From Candidatus Taylorbacteria bacterium RIFCSPLOWO2_01_FULL_50_130 (GTDB taxonomy: Bacteria > Patescibacteriota > Minisyncoccia > Phycocordibacterales > UBA10002), in NCBI GenBank assembly GCA_001821155.1, contig MHSB01000054.1, positions 1-27,132 on the forward strand: 27,132 bases of DNA, read 5' to 3'. Positions 1 through 7,392 of the stretch are shown piece by piece. Numbering within the stretch: position 1 is the stretch's first letter; each line of letters opens with the position of its first letter. The notes beneath the pieces were generated by a model. The model did not search any database. It had not been told where the DNA came from and saw nothing but the letters and a program-made list of their open reading frames with translations. Both the position numbers and the translations under genes were made by a program.

Positions 1-194
1 GAAGTCTCGCGCGGGACGCTCGATTTTCCCGCGATCCCGGCGGCAACTGGAAGAGGTGAGAATCCTCCGTTATATGTTTACCAGAAAATCAGAAATCAGA
101 GGAATCGCCGCCGCGAAGCGGAGACAAAAAGAGATGATGGAGTACGGCGCGTTGTTTGTTTGTACACTTCCGATTTTAGTGTTAAGTTTTTGTC
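1..194. other. Left-edge region without an assignable gene
   Basis: No gene can be called. On + one frame closes with TGA at 57-59, so an upstream gene could end there; the other two frames stay open past base 194 but their translations resemble nothing I recognise. The stretch around 85-130 has the low-complexity look of the intergenic tracts elsewhere in the window. The aminotransferase promoter lies at 160-187. Confidence 0.3.
160..187 (+). promoter_or_regulatory. Promoter of the aminotransferase gene, leaderless type
   Basis: TTGTAC (160-165), a 16-nt spacer and TTAAGT (182-187) resemble a sigma70 promoter. The -10 box ends 7 nt before the ATG at 195, so the transcript would begin at or next to the start codon. 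No Shine-Dalgarno sequence is visible. Confidence 0.4.
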
Positions 195-1436
195 ATGCCG
201 ATTCGTCTTACTGCCGCCGAAAAAAGACTCGCTAAAAGACTCGCAGAAATCAAAAAGAAATCCGGTTCTCATTCACCGAGTCCGGCAATGCTCCGCGATA
301 TTGCCGGCGCAACGGTAAAGCATGATTTTTGCTTTCTTTCCAACTCTCATGCCACCGATTTGTTTTTGAAATACTGGAAGCGGAATCTTGGAAATATAAA
401 AAGACTCCGAAAATTGATAGAACTTTATCCCTCTCAAAATCGCACGCTCGCCGAAAAGCTGGCCCATTCTCTCTTACTAAAGGGAGCCCTGCCGTCTTCG
501 GCAGGAGGGATGTCAACAACTCCCGACCTCGCAGACTCGGCCACCCCCTTTCTTAAGGGGGATAACATCTTTGTTGGCAATGGAGCGACCGAAGTAATAC
601 AGGCAGTGCTCCACAATTTTTCCGGAAGAAAAATACTCGTGCCGGTTCCCACATTTTCACCGTACCTTGAATTTGTTCCAAAAGGAGTAAAAATAATTTT
701 GCACCGGCTGGAAAAAAGAAAAGACTTTCGACTGGATATACATACCCTGCTCGCGCAAGTGAAAAAAGAAAAGCCGGATACTGTGGTCATCATTAATCCC
801 AATAATCCCGATGGGGGTTTCGTAAGCGCGCGTAATGTGCGTCTATTCTTAACGCAATTAAAGCGTATACAAACGGTCATTTTAGACGAAAGCTTTATTC
901 ACTTTGCGAATACCAGTACGCGCGTACTGCAGGGCTCCGCGCGGCTCGTTAGGGAGTTTCCTAATCTCGCGGTCATAAAAAGTCTTTCCAAAGATTTTGG
1001 CATCGCCGGGCTTCGCTTGAGCTACGGTGTGATGAGCGAAAAACGAGTATCTTCTCTTCTTGAAAATGGTTACCTTTGGAACGTTTCCGGTTTTGGCGAG
1101 TATTTTCTCAATCTTCTGAATAATCGCGGATTTATGGAGGAGTACGAAAAGGCCAGACTTTTGGCGATACGCGAGCGCGATGTCTTTTTTATGCAACTTT
1201 CAACTCTCAAAGATATTAAGGTGTATCCGAGCAGCGCCAATCTTTTCCTCGTTGAACTTTTGGACGGTTCAACCGCGAATAATCTTACCGTTCGCCTGCT
1301 TGCGAGGTACGGCATCTATATTCGTTCATGCGGCGATAAGGTCGGCCTGCGCGGAGAATTTTTCCGCATCGCGTCACGTAAACGGGCGGAAAACAATGCC
1401 CTTATCGCCGCTCTTACCGATATTTTCTCGCAATAA
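195..1436 (+). CDS. PLP-dependent class I/II aminotransferase, HisC-like
   Basis: A 413-residue fold-type I PLP enzyme of the histidinol-phosphate aminotransferase / threonine-phosphate decarboxylase group. Visible motifs are VGNGATEV (about 127-134), NPNNPDG (201-207), the cofactor aspartate in ILDES (D231) and the Schiff-base lysine in SLSKDFG (K266), followed by AGLRLSYG. The substrate cannot be read from the sequence; no histidine-pathway genes are nearby, so a his role is doubtful. The ATG at 195 is preferred because a -10-like box ends 7 nt upstream. Residues about 92-121 are an extra loop encoded by a repeat-like tract (see 466-561); relatives pass directly from the LAEKLAH helix to the DNIFVGNGATE strand. 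The gene is isolated: its 3' side is occupied by mobile-element DNA. Confidence 0.85.
   Translation: MPIRLTAAEKRLAKRLAEIKKKSGSHSPSPAMLRDIAGATVKHDFCFLSNSHATDLFLKYWKRNLGNIKRLRKLIELYPSQNRTLAEKLAHSLLLKGALPSSAGGMSTTPDLADSATPFLKGDNIFVGNGATEVIQAVLHNFSGRKILVPVPTFSPYLEFVPKGVKIILHRLEKRKDFRLDIHTLLAQVKKEKPDTVVIINPNNPDGGFVSARNVRLFLTQLKRIQTVILDESFIHFANTSTRVLQGSARLVREFPNLAVIKSLSKDFGIAGLRLSYGVMSEKRVSSLLENGYLWNVSGFGEYFLNLLNNRGFMEEYEKARLLAIRERDVFFMQLSTLKDIKVYPSSANLFLVELLDGSTANNLTVRLLARYGIYIRSCGDKVGLRGEFFRIASRKRAENNALIAALTDIFSQ
466..561 (+). repeat. Palindromic repeat tract inserted in frame in the aminotransferase gene
   Basis: The tract starts with CTCTCTTACTAAAGGGAG (469-486), has a CCTGCCGTCTTCGGCAGG hairpin and ends with CCCCCTTTCTTAAGGGGG (544-561). 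The same kind of words, CTCCCTTT..AAAGGGAG and CCTCCT, recur between genes at 7866-7903 and inside the MITE at 24861-25036. It adds about 30 codons without stops. Confidence 0.55.
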
Positions 1437-1442
1437 TAAGAT

Positions 1443-1586
1443 TAGGACTTACGCATTTCTTCCTTTTCTGTCATTCCCGCGTAGGCGGGAATCCAGTATT
1501 TGGCCGTTTTTTAACGCCCTGGATTCCCATTCCTCGCCTTCGCGAGGACAAGCTTCATGGGAATGACACCGATTGCGTAAGTCCTA
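1443..1586. mobile_element. MITE family 1, copy 1
   Basis: A 144-bp non-coding element with perfect 12-bp terminal inverted repeats, TAGGACTTACGC, and an AAGAT target duplication on both sides (1438-1442 and 1587-1591). Its interior contains ATTCCCGCGTAGGCGGGAAT, which fits the ATTCCC-N8-GGGAAT pattern known as dRS3 in Neisseria, and a second GGATTCCCATTCC / GGGAATGACA half. It is too short for a transposase, so it needs one supplied in trans. It lies directly against the insertion-sequence remnant that starts at 1591. Confidence 0.85.
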
Positions 1587-1639
1587 AAGATGTAGCTTTT
1601 ATCCGCGGCCGTGGTGTTACGACAGTAATTTGGTTGATG

Positions 1640-2009
1640 AGCATGCAAAATACCGTATACCAGCGCCACTTGATGCGCTTGGGCGCGGCATCTGTAAGGA
1701 GAATGAGCGGACCCGGCGCCCGGAAGCATCGGCCGCGAAGCGGTGCGACAAAAAAGGTCCCGCGCACGGGCCATTTCCCGTTGAAACGTATGGACTCTTT
1801 TCTGTGTTTTCGGCTCGAGCTTTCGATGACCCAATGACATGATTGGGAAAGCGCAGGAGGAGTGGCGAATTTCCCCGGAGACGACTCCGACCTCGTTTTT
1901 TCTTACGGAGCCGCCACGTCTTTTTGCAGAATGCGCATTGCCTTCGACGCGCTCCAAACTTCACCACACGCGCCCGACAGCACGGAGATTTCGCATGTAG
2001 TTTTTTCAT
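1640..2009 (-). pseudogene. Transposase remnant with N-terminal zinc ribbon, frameshifted
   Basis: Translation from the ATG at 2007-2009 gives an N-terminus with a paired-cysteine zinc ribbon (SPCCRARVVKFGARRRQCAFCKKTW) and a basic RKKKRGR stretch, as in the zinc-ribbon start of many DDE transposases. Homology then appears to jump frame near 1838-1850 (SLGHRKLEPKTQKRVHTF) and again near 1750-1775 (APGPLILLTDAAPKRIKWRWYTV, probably the strand carrying the first catalytic Asp). It then runs into the left terminal repeat, so the remaining catalytic residues are gone. The IS family is not assigned. Confidence 0.65.
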
Positions 2010-2034
2010 ACATGGGAAGTGCGCACCCAAACAG

Positions 2035-2066
2035 CAGAAAGAGCTCTTAAGAAAGAGCTCTTTCTG
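2035..2066. repeat. Perfect 12-bp hairpin upstream of the transposase remnant
   Basis: CAGAAAGAGCTC (2035-2046) and its exact complement (2055-2066) enclose an 8-nt loop. It lies between the transposase start and the right IS end, and may be a subterminal structure or a terminator protecting the transposase from outside transcription. Confidence 0.5.
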
Positions 2067-2123
2067 AATCCGCACCAACCAAATTTATGTCGCTAACCGG
2101 CGGACGTGGATAAAAGCTACAGC

Positions 2124-2687
2124 CTATTTCCCGAGTATTTTTAAGGCGTGCTTGACTTTGCCGCTGGTGCCGAAAATCTCTTTAGGTACAGCGTGAAGCG
2201 CCTCACGCGCTTCGACATGCGAATAGCCGAGAGATTTCAGCGCTTCCAGCACGTCCACCTCTTCTTGGAGCGTCTCGCCTTCCTCGCCGCGCCCCAGCTT
2301 GTCCTTGAGTTCCACCATGATCTTCTCCGCGGTTTTTCTGCCGATGCCGGAGATTTTGGTGAGATACGCGGTCTCGCCTGACATTATAGAACGTCGAAGC
2401 GTTTCAGGAGTCGCAACGTTTAAGATATTAAGCGCGGTTTTTGGTCCGATGCCAGGAACGCCCAAAAGAAGTTCAAAAAGCTTCAAATCCTCTTCTTCGA
2501 GGAAACCAAACAACTCCTCCGCATCTTCGCGCACGACATGGTGTGTCTTCAGTGTAACCGTAGTACCCGCTTTTAAGAGTTGAAGTGTATCGTCGGTAAC
2601 GAACACCCGATATCCGATGCCGCCCGCGTCCACGACGACAAACCGCGCGCTTTTTTCTATGACCGCACCTGAAATGTATGAAATCAT
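2124..2687 (-). CDS. ruvA: Holliday junction branch migration protein RuvA
   Basis: At 187 residues it is close to the usual 190-200. RuvA binds the four-way junction as a tetramer and loads the RuvB motor. The N-terminal OB fold (MISYISG..IGYRVFV) is followed by two helix-hairpin-helix motifs, LLGVPGIGPKTALNIL (about 75-90) and LTKISGIGRKTAEKIM (about 109-124), then an acidic linker and a C-terminal RuvB-binding domain (about 140-187, ALKSLGYSHVEAREAL). It is separated from ruvB and ruvC, which lie 8 kb away on the other strand. Its start is set by a -10 box ending 6 nt upstream. Confidence 0.97.
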   Translation of the reverse strand: MISYISGAVIEKSARFVVVDAGGIGYRVFVTDDTLQLLKAGTTVTLKTHHVVREDAEELFGFLEEEDLKLFELLLGVPGIGPKTALNILNVATPETLRRSIMSGETAYLTKISGIGRKTAEKIMVELKDKLGRGEEGETLQEEVDVLEALKSLGYSHVEAREALHAVPKEIFGTSGKVKHALKILGK

Positions 2688-2693
2688 AAAAAT

Positions 2694-2702
2694 AGTATAT
2701 CA
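2694..2702 (-). promoter_or_regulatory. Extended -10 promoter of ruvA
   Basis: On - the sequence reads TGaTATACT, an extended -10 box, followed by 6 nt and the ruvA ATG. This predicts a leaderless or near-leaderless mRNA. Confidence 0.5.
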
Positions 2703-2808
2703 GCTTTTTGGCTGGTTAGCTTTTTACTGAAAATCATTGCTTTTTTGAGAATTCTTTGCTAATCTCGTGACATTCCTAAGAAGCTAAAAAGTTAGTTAGC
2801 TAGAAATC
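2702..2808. repeat. AGCTAG-type imperfect palindrome between ruvA and rpsT
   Basis: The left arm has words such as CAGCTTTTTGGCTGGTTAGC and the right arm AGCTAAAAAGTTAGTTAGCTAG. The arms are inverted and surround a core that carries the rpsT promoter. The same word family occurs at 21325-21403 and 23231-23583. Confidence 0.55.
2737..2765 (+). promoter_or_regulatory. Promoter of rpsT
   Basis: TTGCTT (2737-2742), a 17-nt spacer and TAATCT (2760-2765), with TGC just before the -10 box (extended type). The expected 5' leader is about 40 nt and consists mostly of the right AGCTAG-type arm. No clear Shine-Dalgarno sequence is visible. Confidence 0.5.
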
Positions 2809-2814
2809 TAATTC

Positions 2815-3087
2815 ATGGCTATCACCACTTCAGCTAAAAAAGCAAACCGAAGCTCCGAGAGGAAGCGGGTGTTTAACCTACGCCGCAAACAAGCGATAGA
2901 GAGCGCGGTGAAAGGAATAAAAAAGCTCTTGAAGGAGAAAAAAGTCGAAGAAGCGCAAAAACTTATTGGAGCGGCCTATAGCGCTTTCGATAAGGCGGCC
3001 AAGGGGCACACGGTAAAAAAAGGAGCCGCCAACCGAAAAAAATCTCGACTCGCCAAGCTCATCGCGCGAACCAAGCAATCAATTTAA
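2815..3087 (+). CDS. rpsT: 30S ribosomal protein S20
   Basis: A 90-residue, strongly basic, all-helical protein with the S20 pattern: SAKKANRSSERKRVFNLRRKQAIESAVKGIKKLL, a middle helix (AYSAFDKAAKGHTVKKGAANRKKSRLAKLI) and a short tail. Length matches the family. S20 binds 16S rRNA early in 30S assembly. It converges on holA with a 22-nt gap; rpsT and holA are also neighbours in many other bacteria. Confidence 0.97.
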   Translation: MAITTSAKKANRSSERKRVFNLRRKQAIESAVKGIKKLLKEKKVEEAQKLIGAAYSAFDKAAKGHTVKKGAANRKKSRLAKLIARTKQSI

Positions 3088-3109
3088 ATGCTAAACAAAG
3101 ACCGCATAT

Positions 3110-3826
3110 TTACAGCGTTAAAATAAGACGTTCAAGCGCGATACTGAAATCGTGGATGCCGCGGTGAGCATCGTGATAGAGCGAAACGAATTTTGAGGAA
3201 AGATTCTGCAGTTCCTCCGCGGAATAATTTTTGAGAAAACCTTTTGACTTGCGGAAAACAAACGGCGATATACCCGCCTCGCCGGCCGATGCGCAAGAAG
3301 ATGCGAGCAGCATTGATTTGAGTTGCCAGAAGAGGATGCCGTGTATTTCTTCCGGGGAGGCTTCGCGTCCGATCGCTTTTTGAAACAATACCCACAGGTT
3401 CCTCTTGTCCCTCTTCCCAAACGCATCCGTAAGGGAGAAAATGTTAAACTCCGCCTTCCCGACTGTTTTTTTCTTTTCGAAGGATTGAACCTTTTCGGCA
3501 ACTTCGGCCACCATAAGTAAGGTTTTTTTGTCCACGTCCCCCTCAAGGGAAATGAAGATATTGGGGGACTGCGCGATTTCTTCCAACCGATTCAAAAAGA
3601 CTTCCTTCATTTCCGGTTTCTCAAACAAAAAGGAAAGTTGGATGATGTACGCGCTGCTGAAGAGGCCTTGGCCGGCGGCGAGTTCTTGAAGCAGCGCATC
3701 GCTGCAATACTCGGAATTAACGCGAAACAGTTCGGCTTCCGGCTCTTTCTTACGCAACGTTGCGACAAGAGCCCTCGCTTTCTCGCGCGTCTTGTCGGTA
3801 TCGGTGCCGTAGAGAAGGTACAGCAT
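3110..3826 (-). CDS. holA: DNA polymerase III delta subunit, short HolA-like
   Basis: A 238-residue protein of the clamp-loader delta family, which opens the DnaN ring for loading. The N-terminus MLYLLYGTDTDKTREKARALV matches the family start (YLLYGxD), and the C-terminal helices (PEEIHGILFWQLKSMLLA; FLKNYSAEELQNLSSKFVSLYHDAHRG; ALERLIL) match the delta C-terminal domain. Typical HolA proteins have about 330-340 residues, so the middle is shortened. The ATG is supported by a -10 box (TATACT) ending 6 nt upstream. Confidence 0.85.
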   Translation of the reverse strand: MLYLLYGTDTDKTREKARALVATLRKKEPEAELFRVNSEYCSDALLQELAAGQGLFSSAYIIQLSFLFEKPEMKEVFLNRLEEIAQSPNIFISLEGDVDKKTLLMVAEVAEKVQSFEKKKTVGKAEFNIFSLTDAFGKRDKRNLWVLFQKAIGREASPEEIHGILFWQLKSMLLASSCASAGEAGISPFVFRKSKGFLKNYSAEELQNLSSKFVSLYHDAHRGIHDFSIALERLILTL

Positions 3827-3832
3827 GGGAAT

Positions 3833-3838
3833 AGTATA
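3833..3838 (-). promoter_or_regulatory. -10 box of holA
   Basis: TATACT on -, followed by ATTCCC and the holA ATG, a 6-nt gap. This is the same arrangement as at ruvA and indicates a leaderless transcript. Confidence 0.45.
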
Positions 3839-3964
3839 AGATATTACGTATCAAGTAGTAAGCCGGCAAAAAAGTAAGACGACCTCTTATCGAATCGCCC
3901 CTATCGCCCCGCAGGCAAACCCTTGCATATCGGGCAGGAACTTTGTATAGCGCCTTTCCTTATA

Positions 3965-4096
3965 TAGGACTTACGCGTTTGGTGTCATTCCCCTGAAAAG
4001 GGAAATTCAGATGACACCGTATAGCCCTGGATTCCCGCCTACGCGGGAATGACAGAACGGAGATGTAGTCATAATTCGTCAAGCGCGTAAGTCCTA
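3965..4096. mobile_element. MITE family 1, copy 2
   Basis: A 132-bp element with TAGGACTTACGC ends and a perfect TTATA target duplication (3960-3964 and 4097-4101). The interior differs from copy 1 but again holds an ATTCCCGCCTACGCGGGAAT palindrome. It lies in the 331-bp gap between holA and polA. The rest of that gap (3839-3964 and 4097-4157) shows no gene; AAGATTGA and TCAATCTT form a weak inverted pair near 4104-4150. Confidence 0.85.
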
Positions 4097-4157
4097 TTAT
4101 AGAAAGATTGAGTCAAGATACCAAATCTTCGTGAGAACGCCTTCAATCTTGTTAGTT

Positions 4158-6602
4158 CTATGTTCGTTTCATCTCTCCCCAACTTTTCCCCACCGCAATG
4201 TCGGCGACGAGAAGAACGCCTTTGGTCTCCTTTGGAGAAAGAACGGTCTCCATGATTTGTTTTATTTTTGGCGCGAGTGTTTGGACGAGTTCCTCTTTCA
4301 TTTCATAGAGAAGTTCGTCGTGGACTTGGAGAAGGAGATGCGCTTTGCCGACTAATTTTTCCTTTTTTATAAATTCGTCCGCCCGGACCATCGCGATTTT
4401 TATGATGTCCGACTGCGTTCCCTGAATCGGCGCGTTAATTGCCATCCGTTCGGCGGCGGCGCGGATGTAAGGGAGAGGCGAGTGGAAGCCGTCAAAGTAG
4501 CGGCGTCTGCCGAAAAAAGTTTCAGTATACCCGAGCCTGGCCGCCGCCTCTTTCGTTTCGTGAAGATACGCGGCAAGATTGGAAAATTTCATGAAGTAAT
4601 CACTCAAAAATTTTTGCGCTTCTTCGCGCGAACCGCCAAGATTCTGCCGTAAAGCATTGGCGCCCATCCCATACATTACCCCGAAGTTTATAACCTTCGC
4701 CTTCCGGCGCATATTAGGATGCACTTTGTTTCCAGCGACACCGAACACCTCGGCCGCAACAGAGGTGTGCACGTCCTCGCCCCGTTTGAAAATCTCAATG
4801 AGTTTCTTATCGTCCGAAAGAAAGGCCGCCACCCGAAGCTCAATCTGGGAGTAGTCCAGGGAAACCAGTCTCATCCCCTTCTCTGTAATAAAGGCCTTAC
4901 GAATTTCCCGCCCCAGTTCCGTTTTGTTGGGAATGTTTTGAAGGTTGGGGTCGCGCGAGGACATCCGGCCGGTGGCGGCGCCGATTTGTAAAAATGTGGT
5001 GTGAAGCCGACCGGTGCCATCGGCAAGAGCGGGCAGTGCGTCGATGTAGGTACCAAGGAGTTTTGAAAGCTCGCGGTGCTCCAGAACAAGCGGGATGATG
5101 GGGTGCGCATCGCGCAGTTTTTCAAGTTCCGACTCGCGGGTTGAGAGTGCGCCGGTTTTTTCGGTTTTCTTCTGGTTTTTTGCCTTTAGGCCGAGTTTAT
5201 TAAAAAGTATGTCGCCAAGCTGCTTCGGCGAAGCGACATTAAACTCGGTGCCGGAGAACTTCCAAATTTTCTTTTCCAGCTCATTAAGGGTTCTGTGATG
5301 CTTTTTGGAAAGTTCGCGGAGATATGGAGTGTCAATAAGCACCCCGCGTCGCATCATTTTTTCCGTTACTGGAATAAGCGGCTTTTCAATGCCGCTCCAA
5401 ACTTTTTCAAGATTTCTTCTTTTGAGTTCAGGCAGAAGTTTCGCGCGCGCGTCGGTTAAAGTCTTGGCTTCGGTAAAACGCAAAATCTCCTCGACGGTCG
5501 GATTCGCGATGTTGGAATCAACGAGCGAAAGCATGACGCCAAGTTCTTTGACCCCGCGCGGGTTGTGAGGGACAAAGAGGGTGCCGTCTACTTCTCCTGC
5601 TCCGCCATCCAATTCTCCTTCCTCTTCAACCCGTACCGCTTTTTTCTCCAGAAGCTCCCGAGCTCTCGCTCCCAAAGTCTTAAACTCAAGCTCACGAAAC
5701 AACTTCAAAATCTCCCCCAAATCCACCGCTTCACGCCACTCCTCTTCCGGTAATTGAAAATTAATTGGCACGTCTCGGTGAATGGTCGCGAGCATTTTGC
5801 TAAACCTTGCCTCCTCCTCGCCTTTTTTCAAAAGCTCCACCACTCGTTCCTTGATTCCCGCCCTCTTGAAAACTACAGGGTCTTCTTTTAGCTTCTTATA
5901 AATCTCCTCAATGGAACCAAAGGCCGTAATAAGCGCCGTCGCTGTCTTCTCGCCGATACCGTCAACTCCGCTGATGTTGTCCGACGGGTCGCCGGAGAGC
6001 CCTTTGAAATCCGGAATATGCTCCGGCCCGAAACCAAAACGATTCTTAACTCCCTCCTCGTCGTAAATCACCGTGTCCGAAAGTCCGCGCTTAAGGGTAT
6101 ATACTCGCACTTGCCTCCCCGACACGAGCTGCATCGTGTCCATGTCACCCGAGCCAATCACAATCTCCAGTTGTCGGTTATAGGTTGTCGGTTGTAAGTT
6201 TTTTACAATTGTCCCGATGATATCGTCCGCCTCAAATCCGGGCTTATCGTAAATCGGAATTCCAAAGGCCTGAAAAATATCCCTTGAGCGCTTCATCTGT
6301 ATTTTAAGCTCCGGCTCGGCCTCTTTCCTGTGCGCCTTGTACCCTTCATAGGCCTCGTGGCGATATGTTGGTCCCGGCAAATCATACGCCGCGACAATAT
6401 AGTCCGGCTTCAAATCCCCGATAATCCGAATGAGCATACTTGCGAGCCCATACACTGCCCCCGTCGGTTCTCCCTTGGACGACGAAAAATCCGGCAGGGC
6501 GTGGTAGGCGCGGTGGAGAATCGCATGAGCATCAAGAATTACCAGGCGTTTCTTTGCTCCACCTACTGTTTTCTGCCCTTTGTTTTCTTCTGTGGACAAC
6601 AT
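4158..6602 (-). CDS. polA: DNA polymerase I
   Basis: An 814-residue Pol I. The 5'-3' exonuclease domain (about 18-310) contains LDAHAILHRAYHALP, ADDIIG (125-130), GSGDMD (150-155) and the helix-hairpin-helix GVDGIGEKTA (212-221). The 3'-5' exonuclease region is reduced to roughly 330-400 with no DxE motif, so proofreading is not expected. The polymerase domain has motif A DYSQIELR (D583), the O helix RRKAKVINFGVMYG (632-645) and motif C HDE (761-763). The role is Okazaki-fragment processing and repair. The ATG at 6600-6602 is preferred over an upstream in-frame start that would add 25 unrelated residues. Residues about 135-145 (LQPTTYNRQ) are encoded by a repeat-like tract. Confidence 0.96.
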   Translation of the reverse strand: MLSTEENKGQKTVGGAKKRLVILDAHAILHRAYHALPDFSSSKGEPTGAVYGLASMLIRIIGDLKPDYIVAAYDLPGPTYRHEAYEGYKAHRKEAEPELKIQMKRSRDIFQAFGIPIYDKPGFEADDIIGTIVKNLQPTTYNRQLEIVIGSGDMDTMQLVSGRQVRVYTLKRGLSDTVIYDEEGVKNRFGFGPEHIPDFKGLSGDPSDNISGVDGIGEKTATALITAFGSIEEIYKKLKEDPVVFKRAGIKERVVELLKKGEEEARFSKMLATIHRDVPINFQLPEEEWREAVDLGEILKLFRELEFKTLGARARELLEKKAVRVEEEGELDGGAGEVDGTLFVPHNPRGVKELGVMLSLVDSNIANPTVEEILRFTEAKTLTDARAKLLPELKRRNLEKVWSGIEKPLIPVTEKMMRRGVLIDTPYLRELSKKHHRTLNELEKKIWKFSGTEFNVASPKQLGDILFNKLGLKAKNQKKTEKTGALSTRESELEKLRDAHPIIPLVLEHRELSKLLGTYIDALPALADGTGRLHTTFLQIGAATGRMSSRDPNLQNIPNKTELGREIRKAFITEKGMRLVSLDYSQIELRVAAFLSDDKKLIEIFKRGEDVHTSVAAEVFGVAGNKVHPNMRRKAKVINFGVMYGMGANALRQNLGGSREEAQKFLSDYFMKFSNLAAYLHETKEAAARLGYTETFFGRRRYFDGFHSPLPYIRAAAERMAINAPIQGTQSDIIKIAMVRADEFIKKEKLVGKAHLLLQVHDELLYEMKEELVQTLAPKIKQIMETVLSPKETKGVLLVADIAVGKSWGEMKRT
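6171..6197. repeat. Short direct repeats inside polA
   Basis: TTGTCGGTT occurs at 6171-6179 and 6185-6193 with a 14-nt period, encoding part of LQPTTYNRQ in the exonuclease domain. On the coding strand it shares CAACCGACAAC with the tract inside yebC (12353-12390). Confidence 0.6.
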
Positions 6603-6693
6603 ATGCTTGACTTTTTTTGCCGTGGCATAGACTACCAACACTAGACTTGAACGGCATCCTATATGGGCGCCGTTCAATTTTTCTCAGACATTT

Positions 6694-7314
6694 TCAGTAG
6701 CTCGCGCAAATACTCAAAGTCACGAAAATTGCTTCCGGCAAATTTGCGGATTTCTTTTGCCGTCCTTGGGCCACGAGCAAGAATGACCACCTCTTTTTCT
6801 CTTTTTCGATTTCCCTTATATACCGCAGTACGGGCAGAAAATCACCATCGCCCGATAGAATGATCGCTCTATCAAAACTCTTAATCTCTTTCATAGGTCG
6901 AAAGGTCATTTCCACATCACCGTTGGCTTTCCGACGAAGTGTACCATCTTCCTGTTCGTAACGCTTTACCGGTTTGAGATAAAGCAAATAACAAAATTCC
7001 TGAAGTTTGCAGTAAAACCGCGCCCATTGCAGGTGGCGTGCGAAAAGAATCAGTTTAGCTTCTGATAAACTATCCTTTTCCTTCGCGATAATTCTAGCGA
7101 GATATTTTCCCAGCGTCACCACCGGAACAGTCTCCTCTTTCAGATAGTTAAATGGAAAATTATGCGATTTAACACCTCCAAAGTAGAAAACCTTGCTTGC
7201 AAGATACTTCTTTTTTAGGTACGCCAAAAGTTTTTTATAGTCAATCTTCCAGCCCAAACTCTTTTCACCGCCGTAAAACAAATTGGAGGCGTCAATGAAC
7301 GCGCAGGTGCGCAT
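6694..7314 (-). CDS. NYN/PIN-fold nuclease-like protein (LabA/DUF88 type), frameshifted near the 3' end
   Basis: The N-terminus CAFIDASNLFYG (D8, N11) and SFDRAIILSGDGDFLPVLRYI (about 147-166) are the hallmarks of NYN-domain ribonuclease-like proteins. As it stands the gene gives 206 residues, but the tail after about residue 174 is unlike the family. Restoring one A in the A5 run complementary to 6794-6798 gives KKEVVILARGPRTAKEIRK, then FAGSNFRDFEYLRELLKMSEKN and a stop at 6674-6676, which is what family C-termini look like. The position after MTF, where I expect Asp, is Arg (MTFRPM), so activity may be lost. The start is fixed by an extended -10 box 6 nt upstream. It lies just upstream of polA on the same strand. 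Confidence 0.75.
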   Translation of the reverse strand: MRTCAFIDASNLFYGGEKSLGWKIDYKKLLAYLKKKYLASKVFYFGGVKSHNFPFNYLKEETVPVVTLGKYLARIIAKEKDSLSEAKLILFARHLQWARFYCKLQEFCYLLYLKPVKRYEQEDGTLRRKANGDVEMTFRPMKEIKSFDRAIILSGDGDFLPVLRYIREIEKEKKRWSFLLVAQGRQKKSANLPEAIFVTLSICASY

Positions 7315-7320
7315 AAGATA

Positions 7321-7329
7321 ATTGTAGCA
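7321..7329 (-). promoter_or_regulatory. Extended -10 promoter of the NYN gene
   Basis: TGcTACAAT on -, then 6 nt and the ATG at 7312-7314. No convincing -35 box is seen, which fits an extended -10 promoter. Confidence 0.45.
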
Positions 7330-7392
7330 CTTCCGCCCAACAAAAAAGCCGATTCCGCCATGGAATCGGCCACTCGATGCCTGCACTAACTA

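Larger units (their letters stand above)
1591..2121. mobile_element. Internally deleted insertion sequence
   Basis: The ends share a near-perfect inverted repeat, TGTAGCTTTTATCCgCG (1591-1607) against its complement at 2105-2121, with one mismatch. Weaker matching continues inward for about 50 bp, including a shared ATTTGGTTG. Inside is a decayed transposase on -. At 531 bp the element is well under the size of a complete IS, so most of the transposase 3' half has been lost. Confidence 0.75.

Noticed and set aside
1630..2067. Several 60-75-codon frames on + and a 148-codon frame on - across the IS remnant
   Set aside because: They are antisense or alternate frames of the transposase remnant, and the 148-codon one also reads through the MITE; only fragments show family motifs.
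6790..6810. Programmed -1 ribosomal frameshifting in the NYN gene
   Set aside because: The A5 run is not a classical X-XXY-YYZ slippery heptamer in the required phase, and no stimulatory stem is evident; a simple indel is more likely.
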